7,897 nucleotides of DNA from CAZEFK01 sp964511405 (GTDB taxonomy: Bacteria > Pseudomonadota > Alphaproteobacteria > Elsterales > Elsteraceae), in contig CAZEFK010000278.1 of the NCBI GenBank assembly GCA_964511405.1, forward strand, positions 1 to 7,897, written 5' to 3'. Under the pieces are notes generated by a model. The model was not told the DNA's origin. It did not search any database and saw nothing but the letters and a program-made list of their open reading frames with translations. A program made the position numbers and the translations under genes. Shown piece after piece: positions 5,578-7,897 of this stretch (position 1 is the first letter of the stretch; every line of letters starts with the position of its first letter).

Positions 5578-6372
5578 ATGCCCCTGACCGTGACCAGCTG
5601 GAACGTCAACTCCGTCCGGCTGCGCCTGCCCGTGATCGAGCGCTTCGTCGCGGCTCACCAGCCCGACGTGCTGTGCTTCCAGGAGACGAAGGTCGAAGAC
5701 GGCGAGTTCCCGCGCGCGGCCCTGGCCGCGCTGGGCTACCGGCATCAGCTGGTGCACGGGATGAAGAGCTATAACGGCGTCGCCATCTTGTCGCGCGTGC
5801 CCATGGTCGCCCATTCGACCATGGCCTGGTGCGGCCGCACCGACTGCCGGCATGCCGTCGCCGAGATCGACGGCATCGAGCTGCACAATCTCTATGTGCC
5901 GAGCGGCGGCGATATCCCCAACCCGGCGCTCAACGACAAGTTCGCCCACAAGCTCGATTTCCTGCGCGAGACGACAGCCTGGTTCGCGGCCGAGCGCCGC
6001 CGCGACCGGCCGATGCTGCTGATGGGCGACCTCAATGTGGCGCCGCTGGAGTCCGACGTCTGGTCGCACAAGCAGCTTTTGGACGTGGTCAGCCACACCC
6101 CGGTCGAGGTCGAGCTTCTCGGCGGCCTGCAGGACTCGGCCGGCTGGATCGACGCGGTCCGCCACGTCGTGCCGCCGCCGCAGAAGCTGTACAGCTGGTG
6201 GAGCTACCGCGCCCGCGACTGGAATGCCAGCGACCGCGGCCGGCGCCTCGATCATATGTGGGTGACGCCGCCCTTGATGCCGAAGCTGGCAACGGCGCGC
6301 ATCGACCGCGCCGTGCGCGGCTGGGCGCCGCCCTCGGACCATGTGCCGGTCACGGTGGTGCTGGCGGGATGA
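5578..6372 (+). CDS. xthA: Exodeoxyribonuclease III / class II AP endonuclease
   Basis: This 264-residue enzyme of the exonuclease III family cleaves DNA 5' to abasic sites and removes 3' blocks and 3' nucleotides during base-excision repair in the cytoplasm. The family's active-site set is present in order and near the positions of the E. coli enzyme: Asn9 in SWNVNSVR, the metal-binding Glu36 in CFQETK, Tyr107 in LYVPSGGD, Asp151 and Asn153 in MGDLNVAP, Asp225 in RRLDHMWVT, and the closing Asp254-His255 in SDHVPV. The segment YSWWSYRARDW (205-215) is also typical. Length is normal. The ATG at 5578 fits the family start. A GTG at 5551 would add nine residues that do not look like family sequence. 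Neither start has a clear ribosome site; the leader is C-rich. The stop codon overlaps the next start by four bases (ATGA), so the two genes are probably translated together. Confidence 0.95.
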   Translation: MPLTVTSWNVNSVRLRLPVIERFVAAHQPDVLCFQETKVEDGEFPRAALAALGYRHQLVHGMKSYNGVAILSRVPMVAHSTMAWCGRTDCRHAVAEIDGIELHNLYVPSGGDIPNPALNDKFAHKLDFLRETTAWFAAERRRDRPMLLMGDLNVAPLESDVWSHKQLLDVVSHTPVEVELLGGLQDSAGWIDAVRHVVPPPQKLYSWWSYRARDWNASDRGRRLDHMWVTPPLMPKLATARIDRAVRGWAPPSDHVPVTVVLAG

Positions 6373-6854
6373 CCGACGCGGCTTCCATGCGCTATCCGGT
6401 CGGATTGCTGCTGGGCGATTATGCGCGGGCCGCGGTCGGGCTGGGCATCAGCCTGCCGACCTTGCTGCTGGCCGACGCCAGCCTGTGGGTCGCGGCCCCG
6501 CTCGGCGGTATGGCCGTGCTGTGCGCCTATTTCGTGGCCCGCACCGCCGAGAAGCAGCGCCAGACCGTGACCCTCGACGACGCCGGGGTGGCGGTCGCCG
6601 GCTGGCGGCCGGCCCGGCTGGACTGGGCCGAGCTCGACCGCCTGCGCCTGAGCTACTACGCCACCAAGCGCGACCGCAGCGAAGGCTGGATGCAGCTCAG
6701 CTTGGCCGCGGCCGGCCGGCGGATCAGCGTCGACAGCCGGCTGGAGGGGTTCCCGGCGATCGCCCGGGCCGCAGCCGACGCCGCCCGCGACCGCGGCCTG
6801 CCCCTGTCCCAGGCCACCCTCGCCAATCTCGAGGCGCTGGGCATCGCGCTGTAA
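6369..6854 (+). CDS. Small membrane protein with two N-terminal TM segments and a cytoplasmic PH-like domain
   Basis: The protein has 161 residues. Residues about 20-37 and 41-58 are hydrophobic and separated only by a short turn, giving a TM hairpin. The rest, from KQRQTVTLDDAGVAV (62-76), through WAELDRLRLSYYAT (86-99), WMQLSLAAAGRRISVDS (107-123), to an Ala-rich helix (128-142), alternates like a short beta-barrel closed by a helix. This resembles a bacterial PH-like (bPH) domain, and that reading is from pattern only. The short C-terminal tail SQATLANLEALGIAL may be another helix. The start at 6369 is chosen because ATGA overlaps the xthA stop, suggesting coupling. The ATG at 6387 is an alternative. 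The ribosome site is weak. Function is unknown, and the coupling to a DNA-repair nuclease may be only an expression convenience. Confidence 0.75.
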   Translation: MTDAASMRYPVGLLLGDYARAAVGLGISLPTLLLADASLWVAAPLGGMAVLCAYFVARTAEKQRQTVTLDDAGVAVAGWRPARLDWAELDRLRLSYYATKRDRSEGWMQLSLAAAGRRISVDSRLEGFPAIARAAADAARDRGLPLSQATLANLEALGIAL

Positions 6855-6860
6855 CGCCGG

Positions 6861-7877
6861 CTATCGTTTCGTAAACGTCATGACCTTCGACACGAAGGCG
6901 CGGCGGCTCTCGTCGAGGGTCAGGCCGTGGCGGCCGAACAGGCGGCCCAGATCCTGGCGGCCATAGTCGGCGAAATAGGGCTCGTGAAAGCCGAGCGGGA
7001 AACGGTCGAGCAGGGCGTCGTAAGCCGGCTCGTCGCCATATTGCAGCGAGTCGACGACCACCAGCACGCCGCCCGGCCGCAGCACCCGCGCCGCCTGGGC
7101 CGCGACCTGACCGCGCACCCGCCGTGGCAGCTCGTGCAGCAGGAACACCAGGGTCACGGCATCGACGCTGGCGTCGGCGACGGGCAGGGCCTCGGCCAGG
7201 CCGCGGACCAGGGTGGTGCCCGGCCATCGCGCCAGCAGCCGGCCGGCCTGCGCCAGGTAGGGCGCCGACAGATCCAGCCCGGTCAGCCGCCAGCCGGGAT
7301 AGCTGTCGGCGGCGAAGCTCAGCAGCCGGCCGGTGCCGCAGCCGATGTCGAGCAGCCGGACCGGGCCGGACCGGCGCAGGCGCCGGTACAGGGGCGGCAG
7401 GGCCTGCCGCCGCATGGCGTCGGCGCCGCCGTTGAACAGCACCTCCACCTGATGGTCATAGAGGGCCGCGGAGCGGTCGGAGAGATAGCCGTCGGACTGG
7501 AAGTGGAAGTTCTGCAGGTAGTAGGCGGGATAGCCGCCCGGCTGCTGCCGCCGGATTTCGGTCACGTCGCCTTCGCGGCGGCGCAGGGCCACCGCGGGCA
7601 GGTCGGCGAAGAAGCGGGCGGCGTCGCGCAGCGCCCGGCGCGGCGGCACCGCCAGGTCGTGGGGCATGCGGTAGAACCCGGCCGCGATATTGCGCCAGTC
7701 CTCCTTGAGCAGCGCCCGGAGGTCGGCCGCCAAGGCGCCACGGTCGGGCAGCGGCCGGTCGGGCAGCAGGGCCGGCCGCTGGCGCGGCATGAGCTGCCGC
7801 GCCGCCCAGCCCTGGCCGGAGAACCAGCCGACCCGCGCCGCTTGGGCCAGCGCGTAGGCCGCCCGGCCCGCGATCAC
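6861..7877 (-). CDS. Class I SAM-dependent methyltransferase
   Basis: The protein has 338 residues. The C-terminal part is a Rossmann-fold methyltransferase. Motif I, LLDIGCGTG (175-183), binds S-adenosylmethionine. LTGLDLS (198-204) supplies the acidic residue at the end of the second strand. ALPVADASVDAVTLVFLLHELP (230-251) is the motif II/III region, and ARVLRPGGVLVVVDS (263-277) the next strand. This matches the UbiE/Methyltransf_11 type. The first 170 residues are not part of the fold. They contain WRNIAAGFYRMP (61-72), FFADLPAVALRRR (89-101) and YPAYYLQNFHFQSDGYLS (116-133), which look like a dedicated substrate-binding extension. The substrate is unknown. The start is GTG at 7877 with GGAG seven bases upstream. 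The frame stays open to the window edge, so a longer form cannot be excluded. The stop lies six bases from the convergent membrane-protein gene, with no terminator between. Confidence 0.88.
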   Translation of the reverse strand: MIAGRAAYALAQAARVGWFSGQGWAARQLMPRQRPALLPDRPLPDRGALAADLRALLKEDWRNIAAGFYRMPHDLAVPPRRALRDAARFFADLPAVALRRREGDVTEIRRQQPGGYPAYYLQNFHFQSDGYLSDRSAALYDHQVEVLFNGGADAMRRQALPPLYRRLRRSGPVRLLDIGCGTGRLLSFAADSYPGWRLTGLDLSAPYLAQAGRLLARWPGTTLVRGLAEALPVADASVDAVTLVFLLHELPRRVRGQVAAQAARVLRPGGVLVVVDSLQYGDEPAYDALLDRFPLGFHEPYFADYGRQDLGRLFGRHGLTLDESRRAFVSKVMTFTKR

Positions 7878-7897
7878 GCCGAGGCTCCGGCCTGGCG

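Noticed and set aside
4227..5774. Plus-strand open frame of 515 codons across the di-iron gene
   Set aside because: It crosses the antisense of two supported minus-strand genes and the divergent control region, then enters xthA out of frame. It shows no recognisable domain.
5497..6342. Minus-strand open frame of 281 codons opposite xthA
   Set aside because: It is antisense to a gene with a complete set of exonuclease III active-site residues. The His/Arg/Val-rich translation has no domain.

Overview
The window is a stretch of ordinary chromosome from a high-GC alphaproteobacterium. A Rhodospirillales-like organism is my best guess. The reasons are very GC-rich third codon positions in every gene, an outer-membrane porin ending in phenylalanine (so the cell is Gram-negative), and protein families typical of that group. 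I see no rRNA, tRNA, CRISPR array, transposase, integrase or phage gene, and no compositional island that would suggest recent transfer. I did not find a clearly new multi-gene system. The less understood parts are two uncharacterised proteins, a regulator with a degraded receiver domain, and the two divergent control regions.

Layout, left to right. The window opens with a run of 27 C, which may be an assembly edge. An intrinsic terminator (92-125) then serves a minus-strand porin gene (152-1393). A 265-bp divergent spacer separates it from a plus-strand YggS/PROSC pyridoxal-phosphate-binding protein gene (1659-2351). That gene runs 17 bp into the end of a convergent minus-strand gene (2335-3462) for a protein of unknown function, which has conserved-looking ends and a long Ala/Pro-rich middle. 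Divergent from it is a winged-helix OmpR/PhoB-type regulator (3568-4230). The short spacer between them holds a pair of direct repeats and a degenerate hairpin repeat.

The regulator gene overlaps by 35 bp the end of a minus-strand gene for a small exported Pro-rich protein (4196-4534). Upstream of that, on the same strand and perhaps in the same transcript, is a ferritin-like di-iron protein gene (4596-5411). A 166-bp AT-richer divergent region with two equally spaced inverted repeats leads to a plus-strand exodeoxyribonuclease III gene (xthA-like, 5578-6372). It is coupled by an ATGA overlap to a small two-TM membrane protein gene (6369-6854). Six bases later comes the end of a minus-strand SAM-dependent methyltransferase gene (6861-7877), whose start lies close to the right edge.

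The genes are mostly single units or pairs in an alternating divergent/convergent layout, with almost no space at the convergent junctions. They do not form one pathway: the contents are outer-membrane permeability, PLP homeostasis, DNA base-excision repair, a di-iron protein, a methyltransferase and one local regulator. The most plausible functional links are the unknown protein with its divergent regulator, the di-iron protein with the small exported protein, and XthA with its coupled membrane protein.
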